Origin: CAYMLQ01 sp964390795 | Lineage (GTDB): Bacteria > Verrucomicrobiota > Kiritimatiellia > RFP12 > UBA1067 | Length of the DNA stretch: 5,577 bases | Reading direction: 5' to 3' | NCBI GenBank assembly: GCA_964390795.1 | Contig: CAYMLQ010000373.1 | Location: forward strand, 1-5,577 | In this document: positions 5,426-5,577 of the stretch, piece by piece | Layout of the letters: the number at the start of each line of letters is the position of its first letter | Position numbering within the stretch: the first letter of the stretch is position 1 | Position numbers and translations under genes: made by a program | The notes under the pieces: generated by a model | Told to the model about the DNA's origin: nothing | What the model saw: the letters and a program-made list of their open reading frames with translations, nothing else | Database searches by the model: none

Positions 5426-5577
5426 GGCTTCTCCTTGTTGATGCCGGTGCGGCAGCGGTGGAACTGCGAGGGGCCGTCGCCGACCACGTTGTAGTAAACG
5501 AATAACTCGCGCTCGCCGATGAAGCTTTCGGGGTCGAGACGACTGGCAGGCTTGCCGGTCTGCGCGCCATCATCGAG
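5422..5577 (-). CDS. C-terminal end of an unrecognised protein, first gene of the visible operon (partial)
   Basis: The frame enters at the right edge and runs 51 residues to TGA (5422-5424), ending FIGERELFVYYNVVGDGPSQ and then FHRCRTGINKEKP. It contains a beta-strand-like segment (RELFVYYNVVG), and the final NKEKP codons carry the ribosome binding site of the next gene. The stop overlaps the next GTG start by four bases, and third-position GC preference matches the downstream genes. The ending would suit a secreted propeller or sialidase-like protein, but the piece is too short to assign. The rest lies beyond the window. Confidence 0.6.
   Translation of the reverse strand, partial: LDDGAQTGKPASRLDPESFIGERELFVYYNVVGDGPSQFHRCRTGINKEKP
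5431..5436 (-). promoter_or_regulatory. Shine-Dalgarno site for the EF-hand hydrolase, supporting its GTG start
   Basis: AAGGAG on the minus strand (5436-5431) lies five bases before GTG at 5425-5423, inside the last codons of the upstream gene. The next in-frame methionine (residue 81) would remove the signal peptide and the first EF-hand pair, so the GTG start is well supported. Confidence 0.7.

Overview
The window looks like chromosomal DNA from a free-living PVC-superphylum bacterium, most likely Verrucomicrobiota or a planctomycete-like relative. This is inferred from the protein families: secreted EF-hand/serine-hydrolase fusions, DUF4838 proteins, SASA-type sialate O-acetylesterases and GH10-type xylanases with a CBM4_9-like front end. 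The high GC content and the secreted, polysaccharide-oriented gene set fit that reading. No database search was possible.

Right half (about 1432-5577, minus strand): a tight operon read from right to left. It holds the 3' end of an unrecognised gene (5422-5577), a secreted serine hydrolase of the beta-lactamase/esterase (S12) family with EF-hand pairs at both ends (3755-5425), a secreted repeat-rich, possibly beta-propeller protein (2181-3758), and a 250-residue secreted protein that appears to be a GH10 xylanase without its catalytic barrel (1432-2184). All three junctions are 4-base GTGA/ATGA overlaps, so translation is probably coupled. The operon promoter lies outside the window.

Left half (1-1432): a patchwork of gene ends and fragments. 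From left to right it holds the C-terminal tail of a plus-strand protein (3-101), a minus-strand remnant of the C-terminus of an ArsC-type arsenate reductase/low-molecular-weight phosphatase (133-270), a small lysine-rich gene with its own good promoter and ribosome binding site (360-572), a plus-strand DUF4838 fragment that has lost both ends (770-1279), and a minus-strand fragment of the N-terminal part of a sialate O-acetylesterase carrying an apparent one-base insertion (1294-1432). Two of these remnants, ArsC and SASA, are absent from a start-to-stop ORF view and appear only when stop-to-stop frames are read.

Taken together, the DUF4838, SASA, GH10 and S12-esterase pieces suggest a former hemicellulose or glycan degradation locus. 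Its left flank has been broken by several deletions, while the upstream genes of the operon remain intact. Nothing here looks like a CRISPR array, transposase, phage module, tRNA or rRNA. The most notable items are the barrel-less xylanase still held in the overlapping operon, the calcium-bracketed esterase, the run of adjacent gene remnants, and the lysine-rich small protein.
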